A stretch of 12,562 nucleotides of DNA from Bacteroidales bacterium (GCA_003557965.1 PWND01000351.1:1-12562), one strand, 5' to 3'; counted from the stretch's first letter, positions 1 to 7,900 are shown. Program-made: numbers and translations. The notes: generated by a model not told the origin, from the sequence alone.

Positions 1-576
1 TCAGGGCAAAAAATAAACAAAGATAACAGCCAGGAAGATAATGCAGTGGGTGTTAACCTTGAAGCTGCAACAGAAATAGCCAGACAACTCAGGCTCAGAG
101 ACATGGGAGGCATTATTGTTGTTGACTTTATTGATATGCTTGAAGCCAAAAATCGCCGAAAACTCTTCGAAAAGATGAAAGAAGAGATGAAAAAAGACAG
201 GGCAAAGCACAACATCCTTCCACCCAGCAAATTCGGGCTTGTGCAGATAACCCGGCAAAGAGTCAGAACGGAAACAAATATTGAAATTCTTGAAAAATGC
301 CCTTCTTGTGGAGGCACAGGCGAAATAAAACCAAGCAGCATTTTGATTGATGAAATAGAAAATAACATCAGCTACCTGGTTAAAGAGCAAAACGAAAAAA
401 AACTATCATTAAAAGTACACCCGTTTATTTATGCTTATATTACAAAAGGGCTTTTTTCTATCAGATGGAAGTGGTTTTTAAAGTATAAAAAATGGATAAG
501 TGTAAAACCTGTCTTCTCATATCAGTTTCTTGAATATAAATTCTTTAACAGGAATGATGATGAAATAAGAATTTAA
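1..576 (+). CDS. rng: Ribonuclease G/E family endoribonuclease, 3' part (5' end outside window)
   Basis: Open from base 1 to a TAA at 574-576, giving the last 191 residues; the frame runs to the window edge, so the start is missing. RNase G/E cuts single-stranded AU-rich RNA in the cytoplasm during rRNA maturation and mRNA decay. The fragment begins just after where the first metal-binding motif (the DVNSG-type motif) should be. It then reads the family signature LEAATEIARQLRLRDMGGII, followed by VVDFIDM, whose first Asp (codon 124-126) aligns with the E. coli RNase E magnesium ligand Asp346. The CPSCGGTG motif (Cys codons 298-300 and 307-309) is the zinc-link that joins subunits of the RNase E dimer. 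The remaining C-terminus is a short basic/aromatic small domain, with no long RNase E-type scaffold tail, so this is RNase G-like. recX follows after 45 bases on the same strand. The family is certain; G versus E naming is by the short C-terminus. Confidence 0.95.
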   Translation, partial: SGQKINKDNSQEDNAVGVNLEAATEIARQLRLRDMGGIIVVDFIDMLEAKNRRKLFEKMKEEMKKDRAKHNILPPSKFGLVQITRQRVRTETNIEILEKCPSCGGTGEIKPSSILIDEIENNISYLVKEQNEKKLSLKVHPFIYAYITKGLFSIRWKWFLKYKKWISVKPVFSYQFLEYKFFNRNDDEIRI

Positions 577-621
577 TAATCTGACTTCTAATTCAGGTTG
601 CATTCATTAAAGAGCCTTTTT

Positions 622-1110
622 ATGAATAAATCAAAAGATTTACATAAAAATCAGGAGGAATTTTTACTAAACAAAGCATTACGGTTTTGTGAGTATCAAG
701 CCCGATTTTCTAATGAAGTATATAAAAAGCTCTTAGAATACGGCGCAACTGACAGCACAGCAAAAAAACTTGTAACCCGGCTTATAAATTCTGGTTTGCT
801 AAATGATGAGCAATATGTTAAATCTTATGCTTCAGGCAAACATAAAAATAACCGCTGGGGTAAAATAAAAATCTCTTATGAATTAAAAAAGAAAGGCATA
901 CCCGATAGTCTCATTAGCGAAGCTGTTAATAGTATTGATGAAAATACATACATTGAAACTATTAAACATTTAGCAGAAAAAAAGCTGCAAAGCATAAAAA
1001 TCGGAAACAAAAGCGACAAGTACCAAAAAACATGCAGATATTTAGCCGGCAAAGGGTTTGAACCCGGCTTAATTAACATGACAGTTAACGAATTATTACA
1101 AGAAAAGTGA
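622..1110 (+). CDS. recX: Regulatory protein RecX
   Basis: 162 residues from the ATG at 622. An in-frame TTG at 598 would add eight residues, but the ATG is preferred because the added part has no family character. RecX binds RecA filaments and limits strand exchange. The protein has the usual small all-helical layout of three-helix repeats: an N-terminal LNKALRFCEYQARFSNEVYKKL-like segment, the central signature GLLNDEQYVKSYASGKHKNN followed by WGKIKISYELKKKGI, and a C-terminal repeat containing KYQKTCRYLAGKGFEPGLI. Length matches the family (about 150-170). It sits between rng and prfB on the same strand, 54 bases before prfB, and could share a transcript with them. recA is not in the window. 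No Shine-Dalgarno is visible before the start. Confidence 0.88.
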   Translation: MNKSKDLHKNQEEFLLNKALRFCEYQARFSNEVYKKLLEYGATDSTAKKLVTRLINSGLLNDEQYVKSYASGKHKNNRWGKIKISYELKKKGIPDSLISEAVNSIDENTYIETIKHLAEKKLQSIKIGNKSDKYQKTCRYLAGKGFEPGLINMTVNELLQEK

Positions 1111-1164
1111 TTATTATTCGTTTTTTTATCGAATTTCAATTTTAAAACAACATCTTATAAAAAT

Positions 1165-2257
1165 ATGATACACGCAGATAGCATTAAAAAACTTGATGAA
1201 AGGCTGGATGCCTTAAGGAGGTTTCTTTGACATTGACAGCAAGCTAAGTTACATTAACCAGGAAGAAGAGAAAACAAAGCAACAGGATTTCTGGGATGAC
1301 CCTCAAGAAGCCGAAAAAATACTTAAAAAAATAAATGAAGTAAAAAAATGGACAAATGCTTTTTCAGAAGCAAAAACAGCCATTGAAGATACGAAAGTTA
1401 TTTTCGAGTTTTTTGAATCAGATGAGGCTTCTGAAAAAGAATTAATGCAACAATATAATAATGCCGTTTCTGTTTTAGAAAAGCTTGAGTTTAATAAAAT
1501 GCTTAGCAAGGAAGAGGACAAGCTAAGCGCAATATTAAATATTAATTCAGGCGCAGGCGGAACTGAAAGCCAGGACTGGGCAGATATGTTAATGAGAATG
1601 TATCTGCGGTGGGGTGAAGAAAACAAGTATAAAACTAAAATACTTGATAAGCAAGAAGGTGAGGTAGTAGGAATAAAATCAGCTTCTATAGAATTTGAAG
1701 GAGATTATGCTTATGGATACTTAAAGGGAGAAAGCGGTGTACACAGGCTTGTAAGATTGTCGCCTTTTGATGCCAATAACAAGCGTCATACTTCTTTTGC
1801 CTCTGTATATTCGTATCCTGTGATCGACGAAAGCATTCAAATAGAAATAAACCCGGCAGATATAACCTGGCATACTTATCGGTCAAGTGGGCCCGGCGGG
1901 CAAAATGTAAACAAGCTGGAAACGGCTGTAAGGCTAAATCACGAGCCTTCAGGCATTATAATAGAATGCCAGGAAACACGCTCGCAGGCACAGAACCGTG
2001 AAAAAGCCATGAAAATGCTCAAATCTCAATTATATGAAATTGAGTTAAGAAAAAAAAGAGAAAAACTATCAGAAATCGAAAGTTCTAAAAAGAAAATTGA
2101 GTGGGGCAGTCAAATCAGATCTTATGTTATGCACCCTTATAAAATGGTAAAAGACCTTAGGACCAACGTTGAAACTTCAAATGTTCAAAGCGTTATGGAT
2201 GGGAATTTAAATATGTTTATTAAAGCATACCTGATTGAGTTTGGCGAAGAACAATAA
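1165..2257 (+). CDS. prfB: Peptide chain release factor 2, with programmed +1 frameshift
   Basis: RF2 releases the finished peptide at UAA and UGA codons. The gene is in two frames. ATG 1165 opens 21 codons ending CTT TGA (stop 1228-1230), and the rest runs in the +1 frame from GAC 1229 to TAA 2257. Joined by a +1 shift they give about 363 residues, the usual RF2 size. The SPF tripeptide that reads stop codons is at residues 199-201, and the peptidyl-transferase GGQ motif at 244-246 in the context SSGPGGQNVN. SPF rather than PxT identifies RF2, not RF1. Any caller that ignores the shift would start at 1445 and lose the N-terminal third. Expression is expected to be autoregulated: low RF2 lets ribosomes pause at UGA and shift. 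No Shine-Dalgarno precedes ATG 1165. Proline before GGQ, where many RFs have alanine, is a small oddity. Confidence 0.97.
1216..1231 (+). promoter_or_regulatory. prfB programmed +1 ribosomal frameshift signal
   Basis: Reads AGGAGG TTT CTT TGA C. An internal Shine-Dalgarno (1216-1221) sits three bases before the slippery CTT codon (1225-1227), which is followed by the UGA stop (1228-1230) and a C, the poor termination context. The layout has the same spacing as E. coli prfB (AGGGGG-TAT-CTT-TGA-C). tRNA-Leu is expected to slip from CUU to UUU, after which GAC is read. Confidence 0.95.
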
Positions 2258-2344
2258 TAGTTCTATCACAATCCAAAAGATTATCTTAACAATTGAAAAA
2301 ATATGAGCTCAAACAATTTTTAACCTGATTACTAACAGCTTTTT

Positions 2345-2776
2345 ATGTCTCCTGTTCCTGAAAGAATAACAAAGTTTATTAAAAAACACCATCTGCTTAG
2401 CCTTGCAACAATTGGCGATGACGGGCTTTGGTGCTTTAGTTGCTTTTACAAATATATTCCGGAAGAAAATATTTTCATTATTACATCAGACTATAACACA
2501 AGGCATATTCACAACATCATTAATAAATCTAACCAGGTTGCAGGAACTATTGCACTTGAAACAAAAATCATTGGAAAAATAAGGGGCATTCAATTTACAG
2601 GAGAAATTAACAAACTAAATGGAGAAAAGCTCGCTAAAGCAAAAGCCGCATACTCCAAAAGATTCCCGGTGTCAAAATTATTAGAGGCTACCTACTGGAG
2701 CATTACCCCTGCTATGTTTAAAATGACTGACAACCGACTGGGCTTTGGGAAAAAACTATACTGGACACCCGAATAA
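2345..2776 (+). CDS. YhbP-type (UPF0306) flavin split-barrel family protein
   Basis: 143 residues from ATG 2345 to TAA 2776. It resembles E. coli YhbP along its whole length: an N-terminal helix then HHLLSLATIGDDGLWCFSCFY, a TRHIHNI segment, VAGTIALE, the strand RGIQFTGEI, and the C-terminal run YSKRFPVSKLLE and NRLGFGKKLYW. The FxGEI and TDNxLGFGKK motifs are those of YhbP. The family belongs to the pyridoxamine-phosphate-oxidase-like split barrels, which usually bind FMN or a related cofactor as dimers; the substrate is unknown, so no reaction is assigned. No signal peptide or membrane segment, so cytoplasmic. It lies 87 bases after prfB and may have its own promoter or be read from upstream. 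No Shine-Dalgarno is seen at the start. Confidence 0.85.
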   Translation: MSPVPERITKFIKKHHLLSLATIGDDGLWCFSCFYKYIPEENIFIITSDYNTRHIHNIINKSNQVAGTIALETKIIGKIRGIQFTGEINKLNGEKLAKAKAAYSKRFPVSKLLEATYWSITPAMFKMTDNRLGFGKKLYWTPE

Positions 2777-3010
2777 CACCATCGAAAAACTATTTTCACA
2801 CAGCCTGTAATCATGTAATTTTAACAATTTGTCGTAAATACCTTCGAAACAATGCTTTATTAACGTTTGTTTATAACTTGCCTGTTTTGTTAATATAATA
2901 TTTCAAAGTTGTATCACTATCTTTTTTATTTTCGCTATCGAAAATGTATTCCCATTTTGCATTTTTTGCACATTTTTTTAATCCAAAAGAACTATCAAAA
3001 ATAAAAAGCA
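2777..3010 (+). other. Noncoding leader of nrdJ, 234 bases
   Basis: No convincing ORF, tRNA or B12-box-like cobalamin riboswitch core is seen. The stretch is very AT-rich and T-rich on this strand. It contains a perfect inverted repeat (2928-2945, listed separately), a small GAAAA/TTTTC hairpin just after the previous gene (2784-2797), and a near-repeat of TTTTGCA/TTTTTTGCA around 2955-2971. TACCTTCG at 2839-2846 is one base from the TAnnTTTG promoter box but lacks a partner -33 element. The nrdJ promoter is probably here, though I cannot place it. Confidence 0.5.
2928..2945. repeat. Perfect inverted repeat in the nrdJ leader
   Basis: ATTTTCG (2928-2934), loop CTAT, CGAAAAT (2939-2945): seven perfect pairs, ending 65 bases before the nrdJ ATG. 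It could be a regulator site or a small RNA hairpin. It does not match the NrdR-box pattern I know (acaCwAtATaTwGtgt). AT-rich DNA produces such repeats by chance fairly often. Confidence 0.4.
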
Positions 3011-5716
3011 ATGAGTAATAATCTTTCTGTTAAGCAAGCTAAGGAAGAGCAAAAAATAAAAAGCAGCGAAAAAAACCTGTATGATGATGTTTTGGAAAAC
3101 CGCACCTTGCCAGAATTGGACTTTGATGATTCTTCACAACTATCACATTCTAAGGACAAAAATATTAAGCCTCCTTCAAAAGAAGATTATTCTAAAAAAG
3201 TTGATTATAATGAAGCGTTAAAAAAATCAACAGAATATTTTAAAGGCGACTCCTTAGCTGCAGAGGTTTGGATAAACAAATATGCATTAAAAGACTCAAA
3301 TGAGAACATTTACGAAACTACTCCTGATGATATGCACAGGAGGCTTGCAAAAGAAATAACCCGGATTGAAAACAAATATCCTAACCCTTTAACAGAAGAA
3401 AAAGTATTTTCATTATTAGAAAAGTTTAAATATATTGTACCCCAGGGAAGCCCCATGGCTGGAATAGGCAATCCCTTTCAGATAGGTTCTTTATCAAACT
3501 GTTTTGTTATTGGACACTCTGCCAATGCAGACTCCTATGGCGGAATAATGAAAACAGATGAAGAGCAAGTGCAGTTAATGAAGCGCAGAGGTGGTGTAGG
3601 CCATGATTTATCACATATCAGGCCTAAGGGCAGCCCGGTAAATAATTCTGCTTTAACCTCAACCGGCCTTACACCATTTATGGAACGATACTCAAATTCA
3701 ACAAGAGAGGTAGCACAAGATGGCCGTAGAGGAGCCCTTATGCTTAGCGTATCAGTTAAACACCCTGACAGTGAAGACTTTATAGATGCCAAAATGCAGG
3801 AAGGCAAGGTTACAGGCGCAAATGTTTCTGTAAAAATTACTGATGATTTCATGCGGGCTGTTATTGCCAACAGCGACTTTGAACAACAGTATCCTGTTAA
3901 TACCGACAAACCAAAGTATTTAAAATCTGTAAATGCCGGTGAACTGTGGAAAAAAATTGTTCATAATGCATGGAAATCTGCTGAACCCGGAATATTATTC
4001 TGGGACACAATAATAAGAGAATCTGTTCCTGACAGCTATTCCGATTTAGGATTTAATACGGTATCAACTAATCCTTGCGGCGAAATTCCGTTATGTCCGT
4101 ATGATAGCTGCAGGTTATTGGCTATAAACTTGTTTAGTTATGTAAACAAACCATTTACAGAAGACGCAATCTTTAACTATGAGCTTTTCAAAGAACATGT
4201 GGGTTACGCACAAAGAATAATGGATGACATTATTGATTTGGAGCTTGAGAAAATTGATTCAATATTAGAAAAAATCAACTCCGACCCAGAAGCCGAATCT
4301 ACTAAGCGGGTTGAAATAGAGCTTTGGCAAAAAATCAAAGAAAAATGCATTCAAGGACGCAGAACAGGTATTGGCATTACAGCCGAAGGTGATATGCTGG
4401 CTGCACTAAACCTTCAATATGGCTCACAGGATGCAATTGATTTTTCTGTTAATCTCCATAAAACTCTTTGCCTGGAAGCCTACAGAGCAAGTGTAAACTT
4501 AGCGTCAGAACGTGGTGCTTTCCCAATTTATGACAACGAGAAAGAAAAAGACAACCCACTTATTAGAAGAATAAAAGAGGCCGACTATGAGTTATATGAA
4601 AATATGCAAAAGTTTGGCCGAAGAAACATTGCACTGCTAACAATAGCTCCAACCGGCAGCGTTTCTTTAATGACACAAACAACATCAGGAATTGAACCTG
4701 TTTTTATGGTTTCTTATAAAAGACGCCGTAAAGTAAACCCAAATGACAAAAAAGCTAAAGTTGATTTTGTTGATGAAGTAGGCGACCACTGGGAAGAATA
4801 TAATGTGTTTCATCATAAATTTATGCAATGGCTTAAAACCAACGGCTATGATGTAGAAGCGATAAAACATCTCAAACAAGATGAACTTGACAAGATAATT
4901 GAAAAATCTCCATATCATAAAGCTACAGCTAATGATGTTGACTGGATTTCCAAGGTTAAAATGCAGGGAGCCGTTCAGAAGTGGGTTGACCACAGCATCA
5001 GTGTTACTGTAAACATTCCAAATGACGTTAAGGAAGAGTTGGTAGGTAATATTTACCGCACAGCTTGGGAATCAGGCTGCAAAGGTGTTACTGTTTATCG
5101 TGATGGTTCACGGTCAGGCGTCCTTGTAAAAGATTCCAAGAAAAAAAGCTCGGACAATGTACAGTTTAAAGAAACGTTGGCTCCAAAAAGGCCAAAAGTT
5201 CTTAAAGCCGAAATCGTCAGGTTTAACAACAATTCTGAAAAGTGGATGGCTGTTGTGGGTTTGCTTGACGGTAGGCCTTATGAAGTCTTTACAGGAAAAG
5301 CTGATGGGTTTTACCTGCCACCTTATGTTGAAAAAGGCTGGGTAATTAAAAACAAAACCGAGTCTGGTGAAAAAAGGTATGATTTTAGATTCCAGGATCT
5401 TGATGGATATAAAGTTACAATAGAAGGCTTAAGCAGGTCATTTAACAAAGAATTCTGGAATTACGCGAAATTAATATCCGGAATTTTAAGGCACGGAATG
5501 CCAATTGCATCGGTAGTTGGTGTTATTGATAACCTTAGCCTCGACAGTGATCATTTGCATACATGGAAAAATGGTATTGTACGGGCTTTGAAAAAATTTA
5601 TTCCTAATGGAACAAAGGCTCACAGGTGTGTTTGTGAAAAATGCAAGCAGGATTCCGTTATTTACCAGGAAGGTTGTTTGGTATGTACAAGCTGCGGAGA
5701 AAGCAAGTGTTCATAA
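3011..5716 (+). CDS. nrdJ: Adenosylcobalamin-dependent (class II) ribonucleotide reductase
   Basis: 901 residues, ATG to TAA. Class II RNR reduces ribonucleotides to deoxyribonucleotides with a thiyl radical made by homolysis of coenzyme B12, without needing oxygen. Expected residues are present: the first redox Cys164 in SLSNCFV, the radical Cys356 in NPCGEIPL with Asn354 and Glu358, the partner redox Cys367 eleven residues on (same spacing as Thermotoga NrdJ), and the substrate loop PTGSVS at about 547-552. After the barrel (to about residue 710) comes the NrdJ-type TSCPD region (about 725-865), then a cysteine cluster (CxxC at 875-878 and 892-895, plus Cys873, 889, 900) fit for zinc or for reducing the active site. 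About 60 charged residues precede the usual start of homology (YNEALKKSTEYFKGD), with no in-frame ATG that would remove them. No small subunit or activase gene is nearby, as expected for class II. Confidence 0.96.
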   Translation: MSNNLSVKQAKEEQKIKSSEKNLYDDVLENRTLPELDFDDSSQLSHSKDKNIKPPSKEDYSKKVDYNEALKKSTEYFKGDSLAAEVWINKYALKDSNENIYETTPDDMHRRLAKEITRIENKYPNPLTEEKVFSLLEKFKYIVPQGSPMAGIGNPFQIGSLSNCFVIGHSANADSYGGIMKTDEEQVQLMKRRGGVGHDLSHIRPKGSPVNNSALTSTGLTPFMERYSNSTREVAQDGRRGALMLSVSVKHPDSEDFIDAKMQEGKVTGANVSVKITDDFMRAVIANSDFEQQYPVNTDKPKYLKSVNAGELWKKIVHNAWKSAEPGILFWDTIIRESVPDSYSDLGFNTVSTNPCGEIPLCPYDSCRLLAINLFSYVNKPFTEDAIFNYELFKEHVGYAQRIMDDIIDLELEKIDSILEKINSDPEAESTKRVEIELWQKIKEKCIQGRRTGIGITAEGDMLAALNLQYGSQDAIDFSVNLHKTLCLEAYRASVNLASERGAFPIYDNEKEKDNPLIRRIKEADYELYENMQKFGRRNIALLTIAPTGSVSLMTQTTSGIEPVFMVSYKRRRKVNPNDKKAKVDFVDEVGDHWEEYNVFHHKFMQWLKTNGYDVEAIKHLKQDELDKIIEKSPYHKATANDVDWISKVKMQGAVQKWVDHSISVTVNIPNDVKEELVGNIYRTAWESGCKGVTVYRDGSRSGVLVKDSKKKSSDNVQFKETLAPKRPKVLKAEIVRFNNNSEKWMAVVGLLDGRPYEVFTGKADGFYLPPYVEKGWVIKNKTESGEKRYDFRFQDLDGYKVTIEGLSRSFNKEFWNYAKLISGILRHGMPIASVVGVIDNLSLDSDHLHTWKNGIVRALKKFIPNGTKAHRCVCEKCKQDSVIYQEGCLVCTSCGESKCS

Positions 5717-5725
5717 GTAGCTGCA

Positions 5726-6526
5726 CTAAAAGTGTATCATTGCCAGTAAAACTCCAACCACAATAATTCCAAGTTTCTTAATATTGAAGCTATGGCCTTC
5801 ATCTGCTTCAAACAATATCGTTGTTGAAATATGAAGAAAAATTCCAACAACAACAGCCATTGACAGTTTAAAAAACTTATCTATATCCTGAATTATATAC
5901 CCGCCTAAAAGGTCTGCTGATACAACCCCTAAAGGCCCTGACAGTGCAAAAACCAGTAGCAAAATAACTGATTTCCTTTTGCTTAACCTGTTTTGCAAAA
6001 ACAAACTCATCAAAACTACAGATAAAGGAATATTATGTATTACAATGCCTACTAATAATTGATTTTGTAGAGATGGTAATGCAAATCCTTTGGCTAAAGG
6101 CATTGCCTCAATAAAAGAATGTAAGCATAAGCCTATCATCACCGGGATATAAGAAATTCCGGAAACTGCATCTTCCTCGTGAACTCCATGTTCCGGACAT
6201 TTTGAATGAACATGCCCATGCTCAACCCCTTTTGTGAGATATTCCAAAATCAACTGAATAAAAAACCCTATCAAGATAAAAATACTTATAATGTTAATAT
6301 GCATATGAGGGTGTGATGAGTGATCATCTGTATGTGTGTGCGGACATGACGCAACTTCACCGCTAAAAATATGCGGAATCAACTCATTAAAAGTTAATGA
6401 TAATAAAAAAGCACCGCTAAAAGCTACTAATAGCTTTAAGTTCTTATTGCATATCCTGAAAAGATATACACTTAATCCAAAAATTACTATTGGGAAAAAC
6501 AATCCGGCAAATACTATAAAACTCAT
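5726..6526 (-). CDS. ZIP-family divalent metal transporter
   Basis: 266 residues from ATG 6526; a longer TTG start at 6547 is unlikely because the promoter box at 6549-6556 would leave almost no leader. Inner-membrane protein with about eight hydrophobic segments. The ZIP metal-site residues are present: H136-SFI-E140 in transmembrane segment 4 and H164-N165-x-P167 in segment 5. Two His-rich soluble stretches flank the third segment: residues 63-76 with six His and a preceding Cys, and residues 103-116 with five His and a Cys. Such loops in ZIP proteins bind zinc or related metals. Zinc is the likeliest substrate, but iron or manganese cannot be excluded. It converges on nrdJ with only nine bases between the stop codons and no clear terminator, so the two transcripts probably overlap. 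lpxK lies upstream on the same strand after an 84-base gap, with its own promoter. Confidence 0.9.
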   Translation of the reverse strand: MSFIVFAGLFFPIVIFGLSVYLFRICNKNLKLLVAFSGAFLLSLTFNELIPHIFSGEVASCPHTHTDDHSSHPHMHINIISIFILIGFFIQLILEYLTKGVEHGHVHSKCPEHGVHEEDAVSGISYIPVMIGLCLHSFIEAMPLAKGFALPSLQNQLLVGIVIHNIPLSVVLMSLFLQNRLSKRKSVILLLVFALSGPLGVVSADLLGGYIIQDIDKFFKLSMAVVVGIFLHISTTILFEADEGHSFNIKKLGIIVVGVLLAMIHF

Positions 6527-6548
6527 GTTTTTGATTATTAATTGCAAA

Positions 6549-6556
6549 CAAAGGTA
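6549..6556 (-). promoter_or_regulatory. Bacteroidota -7 promoter box for the ZIP gene
   Basis: The minus strand reads TACCTTTG, an exact match to the Bacteroidota -7 consensus TAnnTTTG, 22 bases before ATG 6526. A TTG -33 element at the usual 19-21 base distance is not seen (nearest is 27 bases away). The box is the same octamer as at lpxK. It predicts a leader of about 15-20 bases and supports the ATG start. Confidence 0.55.
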
Positions 6557-6610
6557 AGAAATTGATTTTATTTAAAAATGAATCAATACAAAACTTGTAA
6601 TTACAGGATA

Positions 6611-7660
6611 TTACTTTTTTATAATGCTTTTTACCTTTTTTATAAAGGCTTCTTTGTCTTTCTCATGAAATTCAACATGCATAGGCATTGTAAAAACAGG
6701 AAGGTCCTCAATAATTTCTTTTAGGTCAGGTTTATTAAGCCTCATTGCATCTTTTTGTGTAGTTATAATAACTTTTGACCCGGAATATTTATTTAAAAAA
6801 TGCTCTTTTAGCTTTTTCAAGTTTGAAGGTTTAAAGTTATAATGATCCCGGTAGTGATAACAAATCAATTCTTTACTTTGTGTTTTTAGCTTTTCTTCCA
6901 ATGCTGCCGGGTTAGCTATTGCTGTTAGAAGAAAAATCGTTTTCGCCTTATTGCACTTCAGTTTCTTTGCCGGTTCTGTAATAGGCTCCCAATCTTTATA
7001 CTTAACATAAGAAAAGTAAAGATTTTTTGCCTTGTATGGCATCATTCTTTTTAAAATAATCTTTCTGTCAAGAGGAGAAAAAACTTCCGGGGTTTTTGAA
7101 ACAACAAGAATGTGAGCTCGTTGCGCCTGCGACTTTGGTTCTCTTAAATTACCGCATGGTAATAAAAAATTAAAGTTAAACATTTTATAATAATCAGTTA
7201 TTAAAATATTTAGCTTTGGTTTTACATATCTGTGCTGAAAAGAATCATCAAGTATTATAAGCTGTATATCAGGCTTTTTTTCTAACAACTTTTTAATTCC
7301 CTTAACCCGGCTTTCAGAAACTGCCACCGTAATCCCCGGGAAGTTTTTGGAAATCTGTAATGGTTCATCACCAACTTTCAGGGCGGTTGAATCTGAATGT
7401 AAAATATAAAACCCTTTGGTTTTACGTTTATAGCCACGGCTTAATACCGCAACTTTATATTCATCCTTAAACAATGACACCAAATACTCAACGTGTGGCG
7501 TTTTGCCGGTACCACCGGTACTAAGGTTCCCAACTCCTATTACTGGCACTTCAAATTCCACACTTTTTAACAAGCCCCAATCAAAAAACTTGTTGCGGAA
7601 AAATATCACTATCCCGTATATTAATGAAAATGGGTATAAAAATATTCTTAAAAAGGCCAT
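6611..7660 (-). CDS. lpxK: Tetraacyldisaccharide 4'-kinase LpxK
   Basis: 349 residues, ATG 7660. LpxK phosphorylates the 4' position of the tetraacyldisaccharide-1-phosphate lipid A precursor at the inner face of the cytoplasmic membrane, so the cell has lipid A and an outer membrane. The N-terminal hydrophobic helix (about 1-22) anchors the protein. The Walker A/P-loop is GNLSTGGTGKTP at 44-55, with Lys53 and Thr54. GDEP with Asp98 and LDDSFQHR at 137-144 (Asp138, Asp139, His143) line up with the catalytic and metal residues known from Aquifex LpxK. A conserved YRDHYNF motif is at 270-276. The length fits the family. The start is supported by the typical LpxK beginning (FLYPFSLIYG). Other lipid A genes are not in the window; the gene has its own promoter right at the start codon. 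Confidence 0.96.
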   Translation of the reverse strand: MAFLRIFLYPFSLIYGIVIFFRNKFFDWGLLKSVEFEVPVIGVGNLSTGGTGKTPHVEYLVSLFKDEYKVAVLSRGYKRKTKGFYILHSDSTALKVGDEPLQISKNFPGITVAVSESRVKGIKKLLEKKPDIQLIILDDSFQHRYVKPKLNILITDYYKMFNFNFLLPCGNLREPKSQAQRAHILVVSKTPEVFSPLDRKIILKRMMPYKAKNLYFSYVKYKDWEPITEPAKKLKCNKAKTIFLLTAIANPAALEEKLKTQSKELICYHYRDHYNFKPSNLKKLKEHFLNKYSGSKVIITTQKDAMRLNKPDLKEIIEDLPVFTMPMHVEFHEKDKEAFIKKVKSIIKK

Positions 7661-7664
7661 GCTT

Positions 7665-7695
7665 CAAAGGTAGTAAAAGGTACATTAAAAAACAA
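7665..7695 (-). promoter_or_regulatory. lpxK promoter (-33 TTG, -7 TACCTTTG), near-leaderless
   Basis: On the minus strand a TTG (7693-7695) and an exact TAnnTTTG box, TACCTTTG (7665-7672), are separated by 20 bases, the spacing of Bacteroidota promoters. Only AAGC lies between the box and ATG 7660. Transcription would start at or within a few bases of the start codon. Confidence 0.65.
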
Positions 7696-7900
7696 TTTTC
7701 ATTTTTCATAATGTTGATTTTAGCCTATTGGTGTGTTTTTTGAGATTAAATATAACCTTATGCTTATGATTATGTTTTTAAAACTATAATAAATAATGCA
7801 TTAATTAAAAAACTAAGTGGTTTTAAATAATATTATGTCATTTATTAAGTTCAACTGATAACTATTAATGTAATTTAAAATCATTAGTGTATATTTTTAG

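Noticed and set aside
598..621. TTG start for recX, eight codons upstream of the ATG
   Set aside because: The added residues have no family character and an ATG follows at 622.
1115..1135. Small ATTCG/CGAAT inverted repeat between recX and prfB as a terminator
   Set aside because: Only five A-T-rich pairs with a long loop; too weak to call.
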